Positions 37,782 to 45,195 of a stretch of DNA of 64,000 nt are shown in pieces. The number at the start of each line of letters is the position of its first letter. Within the stretch, counting starts at the first letter, position 1. The notes under the pieces were generated by a model. The model ran no database searches. It had not been told where the DNA came from and saw nothing but the letters and a program-made list of their open reading frames with translations. The stretch spans positions 1 through 64,000 of the forward strand of contig JADMJJ010000019.1 of the NCBI GenBank assembly GCA_018780645.1, written 5' to 3'. Made by a program: the position numbers and the translations under genes. This DNA is from Burkholderiaceae bacterium (GTDB taxonomy: Bacteria > Pseudomonadota > Gammaproteobacteria > Burkholderiales > Burkholderiaceae_C).

Positions 37782-37787
37782 ACCAGC

Positions 37788-37817
37788 AAAAAGCCGTTGT
37801 GAAGCAACGGCTTTTTT
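37788..37817. terminator. Intrinsic terminator after tRNA-Ala
   Basis: A stem AAAAAGCCGTTG / CAACGGCTTTTT (37788-37799 with 37805-37816, loop TGAAG) ends in a run of six T. The A-tract on the other side makes it usable for the convergent GGDEF gene as well. Confidence 0.92.
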
Positions 37818-37844
37818 GTTTTCGCGGTCAAGCAGGGCTCCGCA

Positions 37845-38714
37845 TCAACAAACCACGATGCCACCACCCTTGGCCTTCGCCCGGTACATCGCACCGTCGG
37901 CGCGCCCGACCAACTGCTCGCCGGTCGTGCCATGCTGGGGATAGATGGCGATGCCCATGCTCAACTTGATGCCGAGTTGCAGAGCGCCGAATGTGATCGG
38001 CTGCTCGAGCTGGTTCATCACGAGCCCGGCCAGGCGTTCGATGTTGCCGGCGTCGCCCGGGTTCAGCAGCAGAAAGAGGAACTCGTCGCCGCCATTGCGG
38101 CAGGCGGTATCTTCCTCGCGGGATTGTTTCAGCAGCCGCGCGGCGACTTCTTTCAGGACGGCGTCGCCCGCCGCATGGCCATGGGTGTCGTTGACGGCCT
38201 TGAAGCCGTCGAGGTCGAGAAACATCACCGCCAGGGTCCAGTGGTGGCGGGCAGCCAGGGCAATCGCCTGCTCCAGCCTGTCATCGAACAGCTCGCGGTT
38301 GGGCAGACCGGTGGCCGAGTCGTGCAGGGCCCGTTGGCGGGCCTGTCTCTCGGCCGCCTGAGATGCCGCCAAGGCGGCCTGCGTCTGCGCCAGTTCCTGC
38401 TCGGCCTGACTCAGGGCCGCGGCCGTCAGCTTCTGGTCGTCTATGCCCTGGCTCAGGGCCTCGGTCGCGTCATGCAGGTCGTCGGCGACCTCCTGCACAC
38501 GCCCCTCGACCGCCTCGCTCTCGACCAGCACGGCATGGGCGGACAGCAGCTGCGTGCCCTCGGCGATGGCTGTCTTGGTGGCGTCATTGCTGCTGGACAG
38601 ATCCTCCACGCAGGCCTCGACCTTGGCCTTGACCTGCTGGCTCTGTTCCAGAGCGAGCTCCAGCGCCGCCAGGGCCACGGGCGGCGGTGGTATGGGCTTC
38701 GAATCGGATGGCAT
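37845..38714 (-). CDS. Diguanylate cyclase (GGDEF domain)
   Basis: A 289-aa protein. Residues 1-120 form a long coiled coil (rich in Ala/Gln/Glu; for example QAEQELAQTQAALAAS), with no membrane helix, so it is cytosolic. The GGDEF domain follows from DSATGLPNRELFDDRL, with LDLDGFKAVNDTHGHAAGD and an intact active site NGGDEF; it should make cyclic di-GMP. No RxxD inhibitory site is obvious next to it. The start MPSDSKPIPP at 38714 is chosen over an upstream frame without coding character. A palindrome lies 33 bp upstream. Confidence 0.85.
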   Translation of the reverse strand: MPSDSKPIPPPPVALAALELALEQSQQVKAKVEACVEDLSSSNDATKTAIAEGTQLLSAHAVLVESEAVEGRVQEVADDLHDATEALSQGIDDQKLTAAALSQAEQELAQTQAALAASQAAERQARQRALHDSATGLPNRELFDDRLEQAIALAARHHWTLAVMFLDLDGFKAVNDTHGHAAGDAVLKEVAARLLKQSREEDTACRNGGDEFLFLLLNPGDAGNIERLAGLVMNQLEQPITFGALQLGIKLSMGIAIYPQHGTTGEQLVGRADGAMYRAKAKGGGIVVC

Positions 38715-38746
38715 GGGATGCTTGTACGCCGCAAGCCAGACCTCGT

Positions 38747-38764
38747 CTGTGCGCCAGCGCACAG
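38747..38764. promoter_or_regulatory. 18-bp palindrome CTGTGCGCCAGCGCACAG (copy 1)
   Basis: A perfect 8-bp-arm palindrome with a 2-nt centre, 33 bp upstream of the GGDEF start and 14 bp beyond the esterase stop. A copy identical in both outer 7-bp arms and differing in the three central positions occurs at 40643-40660. The size suggests a dimeric regulator site or a short hairpin. Confidence 0.5.
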
Positions 38765-38778
38765 CCAGGCACGATCCG

Positions 38779-39852
38779 TCAATGCCTAGCGCGGCGCGGA
38801 TGGTCGAAGAAGAAGCGCAGCATCTCCCGGCTCGCGTCCGGGCCCTTGGGGTCGGTGTACGAGCCCGCCGCCCGGCCGCCGGCCCATGCGTGGCCGGCCC
38901 CGTGCAGCAGCCAGTGTTCGGCCGCGACGCTGCCATCCGGCCCCGTGTAGAGGCTGCGGGTATGGCAGCGCCCCTGGGCGGACTCGCCCCGCTCGACGTG
39001 CGCGGCCGTGCCTCCCGGGCCTGTTGCGGCCCTGATCAGTTGCTCGCCGTTGCGGGGATGGACCGTCGGGTCCTGATCGCCATGGAAGACGATCACCGGC
39101 AAGGCCAGCGGCACCTGGGCATGGGCTGCGGCGGCCCCGCTCTTCATCGCCGCCATCGCCTCGGGCAAGGTGCGCGCCGCGCCGGGGGCCAGGCCGGAGT
39201 GCACACCGAGGGCTGAAAACAACTCCGGGTGCGCTGCGGCAACAAGGCCAGCCATCGCCCCACCGGCGGACAGACCGGCGATGTAGACCCTGAGCGGGTC
39301 CGTGCCCTGCCCCTGCATCACCGCCCGGGTCAGCGCAGCGATCAGAGCGGCCTCGCCGCGCTCGCGGGTCTGATGGCTGTGCTTGAACCAGTTCCAGCAG
39401 CGTGACGGATTGGCGTCCTGCCCCTGGGCCGGGTAGAGCACGCAGAAACCCTGCTCGCGGGCGAGGGTGTTCATGTCGGTGCCGGCGGCAAAGTCATCGG
39501 GGTTTTGCGTGCAGCCATGCAGCATCACAACCAGCGGCAGCGCCTGCCCGAGCCGGCCCGGTGGCACATAGAGTTTGTACTGGCGGGTCAGCGACGCATG
39601 GGTAAACGAAGCGCTGCGGAATTCTCTGGCATCGGCGCGCTCCGGCGCGGGCCGAGCGCCGGAACGCGTCGCCGGTGACTCGAACACGCAGCCCTCCAGC
39701 ACCTCGCCGGCAGCCGCGACTGGGGTGGCGGGCGCAGCCATCGGTGCAAGGCCGACCAAGGCGCGCTGGATCGCCGCAGTGGCCTCGCTCAGGCGCCCGG
39801 TCTGTGTCAGTCGGGCGGCGTCGCGCATCAGGTCCTGCAGTCTGTGGTTCAT
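38779..39852 (-). CDS. PHB depolymerase family esterase
   Basis: A 357-aa alpha/beta hydrolase. The first ~80 residues are a variable helical/Ala-rich leader without a clear signal peptide, which suggests an intracellular enzyme. The catalytic part has LHGCTQNPDDFAAGT (oxyanion), PSRCWNWF, the lipase box GLSAGGAMA, an Asp in VFHGDQDPTVHP and a His in HGAGHAWAGG. It matches LpqC/PHB-depolymerase-type esterases that cut short-chain polyester or aromatic esters. It is the last gene of a three-gene minus-strand group and 30 bp after the CopG-like gene. Confidence 0.85.
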   Translation of the reverse strand: MNHRLQDLMRDAARLTQTGRLSEATAAIQRALVGLAPMAAPATPVAAAGEVLEGCVFESPATRSGARPAPERADAREFRSASFTHASLTRQYKLYVPPGRLGQALPLVVMLHGCTQNPDDFAAGTDMNTLAREQGFCVLYPAQGQDANPSRCWNWFKHSHQTRERGEAALIAALTRAVMQGQGTDPLRVYIAGLSAGGAMAGLVAAAHPELFSALGVHSGLAPGAARTLPEAMAAMKSGAAAAHAQVPLALPVIVFHGDQDPTVHPRNGEQLIRAATGPGGTAAHVERGESAQGRCHTRSLYTGPDGSVAAEHWLLHGAGHAWAGGRAAGSYTDPKGPDASREMLRFFFDHPRRARH

Positions 39853-39882
39853 TCAATCCTTGAGGGGGTGGAGTGTTGCGGC

Positions 39883-40308
39883 TCAGCGCTGGCGATCGGC
39901 CAGCGCGGCCTTGACGGCGGGGCTGGCGTGTAGCGCGCCCAGCACATCCAGCGAGTCGATCGTGGCCCGCGCCAGCTCCGGGCTGACGTCGTCGGCGATC
40001 GTGGCCAGGCCCAGCACCCGCACTTGCAGCGTCTGCCCGGCGGCCTGCACCGCACGCAAATCGCTGGCGCTGAAGTGCTGCAGCCCGAGCACCAGCATCT
40101 TGCGCGCCACCGCCTGCTTGACGACGTCGGCATGGCAGGCCGCCTGATTGCGAATGGCCGTGCGGATGAAGTCGCTGCGGTTGCCGTAGAAGCCCTCGGC
40201 CACCAGCAGGTCGATCTGGCCCAGATCGACGAAGCCGAGGTTGATGGTGATCTTCTCCGAGTCGGCGGGCTTGGTCTTGGCCGGCGGAACAGGTGCTTTG
40301 AGGTTCAT
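39883..40308 (-). CDS. CopG-like ribbon-helix-helix protein
   Basis: A 141-aa protein. Residues about 15-50 (KITINLGFVDLGQIDLLVAEG, then YGNRSDFIRTAIRNQ) match a ribbon-helix-helix DNA-binding motif: a beta strand with alternating polar residues, then two helices. The C-terminal ~90 residues are unassigned and helical. It could regulate its operon; the two 18-bp palindromes flanking the cluster are candidate sites. The start MNLKAPVPPAK at 40308 removes an upstream frame. A phasin-like or PHB-granule role is an alternative, given the esterase neighbour. Confidence 0.65.
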   Translation of the reverse strand: MNLKAPVPPAKTKPADSEKITINLGFVDLGQIDLLVAEGFYGNRSDFIRTAIRNQAACHADVVKQAVARKMLVLGLQHFSASDLRAVQAAGQTLQVRVLGLATIADDVSPELARATIDSLDVLGALHASPAVKAALADRQR

Positions 40309-40363
40309 GGCCCATGCTATCACCATCCACATGGATGGCGTGGGGATGTTCAAACCACTCAAC

Positions 40364-40585
40364 TCAGGCCTGCCCAGCCTCCAACCGTATTGCCCCCTTC
40401 TTGACGTAGCCCTCGAAGTCGCTGCGCGGCATCACGGCAGACAGGCGGTCGTCGCCGTCCTGCCAACCGAGCGTTGCGTCAGCGGCGGTGAGCTCCAGTT
40501 CGCACAGGCCGGGGCGTATCAGCATCATCGGCCCGTCGCCCTCGCGGTAGCTGACCTCGCCGACGATGGTCACGTTGCTGGACAT
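40364..40585 (-). CDS. Small hypothetical protein
   Basis: A 73-aa protein that I do not recognise. Predicted mostly beta (MSSNVTIVGEVSYREGDG, then LCELELTAADATLGW); no signal peptide. AGGAG at 7 nt supports the start. It leads the minus-strand group with the RHH and esterase genes; gaps are 55 and 30 bp. A copy of the palindrome lies 58 bp upstream. Confidence 0.65.
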   Translation of the reverse strand: MSSNVTIVGEVSYREGDGPMMLIRPGLCELELTAADATLGWQDGDDRLSAVMPRSDFEGYVKKGAIRLEAGQA

Positions 40586-40642
40586 GGTTGGGCTCCTGGG
40601 GTTGCGGTGGTGCCCTCTTATAGCCGTGTCCAGCCCCGGCGT

Positions 40643-40660
40643 CTGTGCGCTGACGCACAG
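40643..40660. promoter_or_regulatory. 18-bp palindrome CTGTGCGCTGACGCACAG (copy 2)
   Basis: Arms of 7 bp (40643-40649 with 40654-40660) and a 4-nt centre. It shares both arms with the copy at 38747-38764 and differs only in three central bases. It is 58 bp upstream of the 73-aa gene, a plausible operator position. Confidence 0.5.
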
Positions 40661-40694
40661 GCGCCGGCCGGCCAGGCGAATCAGCCCGGAGGCG

Positions 40695-41936
40695 TCAGCC
40701 CAGGGCCTGCGCGAAGTCGGCGATCAGGTCGGCCTCGTCTTCCAGCCCGACCGACAGCCGTATCAGCCCATCGGCGATGCCCATCTCGGCGCGCACCTCG
40801 GGCCCAGCTTCCCAGAAGATCGTCGGGGCGACCGGGATGATCAGGCTGCGGGTGTCGCCCAGGCCGGTGGCCTTGATCGGCAGTTGCAGGCGGTTGAGCA
40901 CGGGCACCAGGTCCGCCGGGTCACGCAGCTCGAAGCTCAGCAGCCAGGAGCCGGCCTTGAACAGCTCGGTGGCGCGGCCATGGTGAGGGTGCGAGGCCAG
41001 GCCGGGGTAGTGCACGGCGGCGATCTTCGGGTGGGCCTGCAGCCAGACGGCCAGGGCCAGCGCGGTGGCACTCGTCTGGCGGACACGCAACTGCAGCGTC
41101 TCGGCGCCGACGCTGATGCGGTGGGCCGCGTCAGACGACAGCGTGCCGCCCATATCGCGCAACCCCTTCTTGCGGATCTGCTGCAGGCCCCACTGCCTGA
41201 CATCGCCCTTGCGGTAGGCCGCAAAAATATTCGGAAAACCCTGCCAGTCGAACAGTCCGGTGTCGGTGACGGCGCCGCCCAGCGCATCGCCATGGCCGGC
41301 CATGGTCTTGGTCAGCGAGTTGATGACCAGACTGGCGCCGACCGAGCGCGGCTGGAACAGCGCCGGTGAGGTGATGGTGTTGTCCACCACATAGACCAGG
41401 CCGCGGGCCTGGCACAGCGCGCCTATGGCCACCAGGTCCGGCACCTGGGTGCCGGGGTTAGCCACGGTCTCGACGAAGACCATGCGGGTGTTGGGTCGCA
41501 GCGCGGCCTCGACGGCGGCGGCCGAGCCGGCGTCAACCTTGCTGACCGCCACGCCCAGATCCTCCAGGGTGCCCAGCAGGCTGTTGGTGTTGCCGAACAC
41601 ATAGCGGCTGGAGATGATGTGGTCGCCCGCACGCAGCAGGGTCAGAAAGACGGCCGAGATCGCCGCCATGCCGGTGGCGAAACTGATCGTGCCCAGGCCC
41701 TGCTCCAGCAGGGTGATCTTGGCCTCCAGCGCGGCCGTCGTCGGCGTGCCCTGGCGGGCGTAGTTGTAGCCGCCCTTGAGCGTGCCCTGGAACACGCCTA
41801 TCAGGTCTTCGACGCGGTCGAAACCGTACTGCACCGAGGTGTGAATCGGCTTGTGGATGGCGCCATGCTCGACGCCGAAGCGGCGATCGGAATGAACGTT
41901 GTCGGTACTCGGGCCTTGCTTGTCAGGTGCAGTCAT
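40695..41936 (-). CDS. PLP-dependent trans-sulfuration enzyme (cystathionine gamma-synthase/beta-lyase family)
   Basis: A 413-aa Cys/Met metabolism enzyme. GYNYARQGTPTTAALE and ISFATGMAAIS are typical; the PLP lysine is in SLTKTMAGHGDALGG; LGDTRSLIIPVAP and a C-terminal LIRLSVGLEDEADLIADF are diagnostic. Whether it acts as gamma-synthase, beta-lyase or O-acylhomoserine sulfhydrylase cannot be told. The ATG at 41936 gives a normal N-terminus. It is divergent from the solute-binding protein gene, sharing a 63-bp gap. Confidence 0.88.
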   Translation of the reverse strand: MTAPDKQGPSTDNVHSDRRFGVEHGAIHKPIHTSVQYGFDRVEDLIGVFQGTLKGGYNYARQGTPTTAALEAKITLLEQGLGTISFATGMAAISAVFLTLLRAGDHIISSRYVFGNTNSLLGTLEDLGVAVSKVDAGSAAAVEAALRPNTRMVFVETVANPGTQVPDLVAIGALCQARGLVYVVDNTITSPALFQPRSVGASLVINSLTKTMAGHGDALGGAVTDTGLFDWQGFPNIFAAYRKGDVRQWGLQQIRKKGLRDMGGTLSSDAAHRISVGAETLQLRVRQTSATALALAVWLQAHPKIAAVHYPGLASHPHHGRATELFKAGSWLLSFELRDPADLVPVLNRLQLPIKATGLGDTRSLIIPVAPTIFWEAGPEVRAEMGIADGLIRLSVGLEDEADLIADFAQALG

Positions 41937-41999
41937 CGCCCAAGAATACCAGCGGCCCGGATTCCGATACACAATTGACAAGACACCGAAGGAGCGCGA

Positions 42000-42824
42000 T
42001 TGCCTAGATCCTCAGCTGTGCGCAGCGAAAGCCGGCCCCGGACGCCCGTGCCGATCGGTCACGCCCTGCTTGCCGCCCTGATGATGCTGGCCGCCGCAAG
42101 GCTGCAGGCCACCCCGATCCTGCGTCTGTGCACCGCCGATGTGCCCTTTTATCCCTACACCATGCCCGATGGCAGCGGCTATTCACAACAGCTGATACGG
42201 CTGGCGCTGCGCGGCCTGCCCCTGCAGCTGAAAAACCATATGGCGCCGCGGGCGCGCTGCCTGCAAGACAGCCGCAGCGGCCAGGCCGACGCGCTGGTGG
42301 GCGTGTTCTCCACCGAGCGGCTGCTGTGGCTCAGCTATCCGATGAAGGGCGACGCGCCCGATGCCGGCTCCAGCCTGGCCCAGCTTCGCTTTATGGTCTA
42401 CCGGCGCAGCGGCTCGACCGCCGACTGGGACGGCAAGCGCTTCTACCATCTCGACCACGGCGCCATCGGCGTGCAGTTCGGTTTCAGCTACGGCCTGGAA
42501 CTGGAACGCCTGGGCGTGCCGCTGGACGACAAGGCACCGTCCGCCGAACAGGTGCTGCGCAAGCTTGAGCGTGGGCGCATTCCGCTGGCCGTGTTGCAGG
42601 AGGAGCAGGGTCAGGCCCTGGTCCAGACAGCCTTCGCCGGCAAGATCGAGGCCCTGCCCCAACCCTTCATGCGGCAGACCCTGTACCTGATTGTCACCCG
42701 CGAGTTCCAGGCCCGTCATCCGGCCCTGGTGACCCGCCTGTGGGCAGCCATTGCCGGCGCGCGCGGCAGCCCGGAGTACCTGCGCATCCTCGCCACGAAG
42801 CCCCGCCCGCTTAACCCACAATAG
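42000..42824 (+). CDS. Periplasmic solute-binding domain protein
   Basis: A 274-aa protein of the SBP_bac_3 type, with a TTG start supported by AAGGAG at 5-6 nt. A signal peptide (HALLAALMMLAAARLQA, about residues 20-38) precedes a mature part beginning with LRLCTADVPFYPYTMPDGSGYSQQLIRLAL, which resembles the amino-acid-binding lobes. No ABC permease is adjacent, so it may act as a sensor or orphan binding protein. 25 bp separate it from the next gene. Confidence 0.75.
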   Translation: MPRSSAVRSESRPRTPVPIGHALLAALMMLAAARLQATPILRLCTADVPFYPYTMPDGSGYSQQLIRLALRGLPLQLKNHMAPRARCLQDSRSGQADALVGVFSTERLLWLSYPMKGDAPDAGSSLAQLRFMVYRRSGSTADWDGKRFYHLDHGAIGVQFGFSYGLELERLGVPLDDKAPSAEQVLRKLERGRIPLAVLQEEQGQALVQTAFAGKIEALPQPFMRQTLYLIVTREFQARHPALVTRLWAAIAGARGSPEYLRILATKPRPLNPQ

Positions 42825-42849
42825 CTCCGTCGCCCGGCCCCACCCATCT

Positions 42850-44097
42850 ATGCCCGCACCACAACACCACGCACTCAAAGCCTTGGACGACGAATGCCAG
42901 CGCGCGTTGGCCCTGCAGCAGCGCCAGCAGCTGCCGCAGGCCGAAGCGCTGTACCGCAAGCTGCTGAAGCGCGCGCCAAGACACTTCGACGCCCTGCACC
43001 TGTTCGGCGGCCTGCTGGCGCGCAGCAACCGGCTGGCCGAGGGCATCGCCCTGCTGCAGAGGGCCGCCGAGGTGCGGCCCGACAGCGCCGCCGCCCACAA
43101 CAGCCTGGGCATCGCGCTGAGCCTGGAGAAGCGTTTCAACGAGGCCCTGGCCAGCTACGAGCGCTCGCTGGCGCTGAAGCCGCTCAACCCCAAGGCCTGG
43201 GCGAACCGCGGCAAGCTGCTGCGCAAGCTCAAGCGCCCGCAGGACGCGCTGGCCAGTCTGGAGCGCGCGCTGGAGATCGATCCGGATCTGCTGGAGGCCA
43301 GGCTCAACGTCAGCGAGCTGCTGGCCATGCTGTCCGAGCAGCACCCCGACCGCACCGAGGAGTACCGCAAGGCCGCGGCCGATAACTTCCGCAAGGCCAT
43401 TGCCCTGGGCGGCAATGCCGAGGAGCTGCGCTACCACCTGGCGGCACTCGGCGCACTGGGCACCGAGGAGGCTCCGGTGGCCTCGCCGCGCCAGTATGTG
43501 GCGACCCTGTTCGACGACTATGCCGACCGCTTCGACGAGCACCTGACTCAGTTGCTGAAGTACCAGACGCCGAAGCTGCTGTGCGACATGATTGAGCGGC
43601 TGGCCTCCCCTCGCAACGCCGACGTGCTGGATCTCGGCTGCGGCACCGGCCTGTGCGGCCCCCTGCTCAAGCCAATGGCGCGGCGCCTGGTCGGCATCGA
43701 CCTGTCGAGCAATATGCTGGCCAAGGCGCGGGAGCTGGGTCTCTACGATGAGCTGGTCTGTGCCGAGCTGATCGAGCACCTGCAGCCCCAGCAGGCCTGC
43801 CAGGACCTGGTGCTGGCGGCTGATGTGTTCGTCTATATCGGCGACCTGGCCCCGGTATTCGCTGCCACGCATAGGGCGCTGCGCCCGGGCGGGCACTTCG
43901 CCTTCTCGGTCGAGGCCCACGAGGGCAGCGAAGACTTTGTGCTGCCCCCGACCCGCCGCTTCGCCCATGCCAGGCACTACCTCGAACGGCTGGCCGCCGC
44001 CCAGGGCTTCGAGACCCGGCTGCTGGAGGGCGCCAAGCTGCGCGAGAACCGCGGTGAGGCGGTGCTGGGCACCTTGGCGCTGTTCCGCAAGGACTGA
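42850..44097 (+). CDS. TPR-repeat class I methyltransferase
   Basis: A 415-aa fusion. Residues 1-190 contain about four tetratricopeptide repeats (HNSLGIALSLEKRFNEALASYERSLALKP is typical, LNPKAWANRGKLLRKLKRP next). The C-terminal ~200 are a SAM-binding domain with VLDLGCGTGLCGPLLKP (motif I), VGIDLSSNMLAKAR and LAADVFVYIGDL. It resembles 'TPR-methyltransferase' proteins known in Burkholderiales, with protein or lipid targets not established. The gene ends on the base before the convergent hydrolase stop. Confidence 0.85.
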   Translation: MPAPQHHALKALDDECQRALALQQRQQLPQAEALYRKLLKRAPRHFDALHLFGGLLARSNRLAEGIALLQRAAEVRPDSAAAHNSLGIALSLEKRFNEALASYERSLALKPLNPKAWANRGKLLRKLKRPQDALASLERALEIDPDLLEARLNVSELLAMLSEQHPDRTEEYRKAAADNFRKAIALGGNAEELRYHLAALGALGTEEAPVASPRQYVATLFDDYADRFDEHLTQLLKYQTPKLLCDMIERLASPRNADVLDLGCGTGLCGPLLKPMARRLVGIDLSSNMLAKARELGLYDELVCAELIEHLQPQQACQDLVLAADVFVYIGDLAPVFAATHRALRPGGHFAFSVEAHEGSEDFVLPPTRRFAHARHYLERLAAAQGFETRLLEGAKLRENRGEAVLGTLALFRKD

Positions 44098-44988
44098 TCA
44101 AGCCGCCAGATTCGCCTTGAAGAAGCCCACCGTGCGCTTCCAGGCCAGATCGGCTGCGGCGGCGTCGAAGCGGGGCGTGGTGTCGTTGTTGAAGCCGTGC
44201 TGGGTGCCCGCGTAGATATGGGCTTCATACTTGACCCCGGCCGCTTTCAGCGCCTCTTCAAAGGCGGGCCAGCCGGCGTTGATGCGCTCATCGACACCGG
44301 CATAGTGGATCAGCAGCGGCGCCTTGATCCTGGGCACCTCGGCCGCCGCCGGCTGGCCGCCGTAGAAGGGCACGGCCGCGGCCAGCTCGGGCACCTGGGT
44401 GGCCAGATAGTTGGCCATGCCGCCGCCAAAGCAGAAGCCGACCGTGCCGACTTTGCCATTGCCCTCGGCAAAGCCCAGCATCGCGCGGGTGGCGGCCACG
44501 AAGTCGGCGCGGGTCTTGGCACCGTCAAGCTTGCCGAACAACTCGCGCGCCTTGTCTTCGTCGCCCGGGTAGCCGCCCGCGGGCGCCAGCGCGTCCGGGG
44601 CGTAGGCAAGAAAACCGTCCAGGGCCAGGCGGCGGGTGATGTCTTCGATATGGGGGTTCAGGCCGCGGTTCTCATGCACGACGATGACCACCGGCAGCTT
44701 GCCCGTGGCCCGCGCCGGCTTGGCCAGATAGCCCTTGACCTGGCCGTTGCCCAGGGGCGAGTCGAAGCTGAGCGAGCGCGTGGCAATCCTCGGATCGGTG
44801 GGCACCACCCGTTGCGCCTGCGCGAACTGCGGGCTCAGCGCGGCCAGCAGGCCAGCCGCGGCGGCCGTGCCACCGGCGGCGCGCGCGGCCTGGTCGATGA
44901 AGCCGCGCCGGCTCAGGTCACCATGCACATAGCGGTCAAACAGTTGCAGCACGTCGGGCGAAAAGTTCTTGGCGGTCAAACGGGTCAT
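44098..44988 (-). CDS. Dienelactone hydrolase family protein, Tat-exported
   Basis: A 296-aa hydrolase. A twin-arginine signal (SRRGFIDQ, hydrophobic stretch AAGLLAAL, cleavage near AQAQR) precedes the catalytic domain. The nucleophile Cys is in VGFCFGGGMANY, with Glu in VVHENRG and His in GTQHGFNN. DLH-family enzymes open lactones such as dienelactone; here the real substrate is unknown. AGGAG at 7 nt supports the ATG at 44988. It is divergent from the glucan synthase, with 207 bp between. Confidence 0.9.
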   Translation of the reverse strand: MTRLTAKNFSPDVLQLFDRYVHGDLSRRGFIDQAARAAGGTAAAAGLLAALSPQFAQAQRVVPTDPRIATRSLSFDSPLGNGQVKGYLAKPARATGKLPVVIVVHENRGLNPHIEDITRRLALDGFLAYAPDALAPAGGYPGDEDKARELFGKLDGAKTRADFVAATRAMLGFAEGNGKVGTVGFCFGGGMANYLATQVPELAAAVPFYGGQPAAAEVPRIKAPLLIHYAGVDERINAGWPAFEEALKAAGVKYEAHIYAGTQHGFNNDTTPRFDAAAADLAWKRTVGFFKANLAA

Positions 44989-45107
44989 GTCCAGGCTCCT
45001 GAGTAAGGGAAGGGTCGAGCTTGATTGATGGAAGTCGAGCCTGCAAATCCTCGGTGACGGTCCGCTCCACTGTTCGCACCAGGCCGGGGCAAGCCCTGGG
45101 ACTGCGG

Positions 45108-45130
45108 CAGGACGCGCCATCGTCCTACAG
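45108..45130. promoter_or_regulatory. GTCCTACAG motif upstream of the glucan synthase
   Basis: GTCCTACAG (45122-45130) is preceded, 8 bp away, by a degenerate inverted half CAGGAC (45108-45113). The same 9-mer, in one or both orientations, recurs at 55989-55997/56019-56027 and at 62950-62958. It sits 66-88 bp before the glucan synthase ATG. Confidence 0.35.
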
Positions 45131-45195
45131 CTCGATCCGGGCCGGAGGTGCAAGCTAGGCTCACGCGAGGCGCGGCAGGGCCGGAGGATGGTTTG

